DNA from: Deltaproteobacteria bacterium
GTDB taxonomy: Bacteria > Desulfobacterota > Desulfarculia > Adiutricales > Adiutricaceae
Assembly: GCA_031263485.1 (NCBI GenBank)
Contig: JAISFS010000241.1
Coordinates: 1-47,839, forward strand
Reading direction: 5' to 3'
DNA length: 47,839 nt
The notes beneath the pieces were generated by a model that was not told the DNA's origin, searched no databases, and saw nothing but the letters and a program-made list of their open reading frames with translations. The translations under genes and the position numbers were made by a program. Positions 47,686-47,839 of the stretch are shown here, one piece after another (the first letter of the stretch is position 1; each line of letters opens with the position of its first letter).

Positions 47686-47839
47686 TCTCTTCCCTCCTCT
47701 TCCCTCCTCTTCCCTCCTCTCCCCTCCTCTCCTCTCCCCTCCTCTCCCCTCCTCTTCCCCCCTCTTCCCCCTCTTCCCTCCTCCTCCTCCTCCTCCTCCC
47801 TCCTCCTCCCTCCTCTTCCCTCCTCTTCCCTCCTCTTCC
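47686..47839. repeat. 154-base pure pyrimidine tract
   Basis: Every base from 47686 to the end of the window is C or T, mostly CCTCTTCCCT-type units with a CTC triplet stretch near 47775. Such a tract can form triplex DNA and is hard to assemble. Confidence 0.92.

Larger units (their letters stand above)
45617..47839. other. 2.2-kb gene-free end region
   Basis: No gene is recognised. Minus-strand frames at 45688-45984 look faintly protein-like but match nothing I know. It contains two GC-rich hairpins (46276-46300, 47284-47324), the 15-bp motif at 46378-46392, MITE family B copy 2, and the pyrimidine tract that closes the window. Confidence 0.55.

Noticed and set aside
1-47839. CRISPR array
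   Set aside because: All tandem repeats found are contiguous or lack spacers of regular length, and no cas gene is present.

Overview
This is a high-GC window (clearly lower in GC only around 18.5-24 kb) from a Gram-negative bacterium. The AMIN/amidase_3 cell-wall hydrolase, the AlkC-type alkylation repair protein, the transposase families and the frequent GTG/TTG starts suit a Desulfobacterota (deltaproteobacterial) lineage. That placement is an inference from gene content, with no marker gene to confirm it. Only about half of the window is convincingly coding. The rest is long gene-free DNA carrying minisatellites, short inverted-repeat elements and hairpins, which points to a genome undergoing gene decay and repeat expansion.

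Layout. 1-4.7 kb: gene-poor repeat DNA, then a 2.87-kb segment bounded by 145-bp inverted repeats that holds a frameshifted ISL3 transposase. 4.7-6.3 kb: an AbiEii-like nucleotidyltransferase with a repeat-altered C-terminus, and a GyrI-like small-molecule-binding protein with a clear promoter and ribosome binding site. 6.3-12.3 kb: mostly gene-free, except for an intact transposase-like gene (9.1-10.4 kb) whose aligned catalytic aspartates are missing and which has a strong terminator. 12.3-18.3 kb: a tight operon with a promoter: HIT hydrolase, mutS and AMIN/amidase_3 amidase, each start overlapping the previous stop. 18.6-24 kb: a lower-GC island with an AAA-ATPase/PD-(D/E)XK protein, short acidic ORFs, a diverged inverted repeat and a candidate structured RNA ending in a terminator. 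24.3-26.5 kb: a translationally coupled radical SAM/SPASM and GNAT pair. 28.9-30.0 kb: alkC with its Ig-like C-terminal domain. 30.9-36.9 kb: a 1797-residue membrane-anchored protein of a conserved but unnamed family, plus a small hypothetical gene. 37-47.8 kb: repeat-rich DNA with three MITE-like families, an ECF transporter pair (cbiQ-cbiO without a substrate-binding subunit) and a class II Fic AMP-transferase; the window ends in a pure pyrimidine tract.

How the genes relate. The HIT-mutS-amidase operon looks like ordinary housekeeping (nucleotide hydrolysis, mismatch repair, septal wall cleavage). The radical SAM/GNAT pair is built to be made together and may modify a common, unidentified substrate. 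The accessory genes (AbiEii-like, Fic, AAA/PD-(D/E)XK, transposases) sit among mobile-element debris.

The best leads are the transposase-derived gene that has lost its catalytic residues, the candidate structured RNA at 22.98-23.12 kb, the three MITE-like families, and the large uncharacterised membrane protein.
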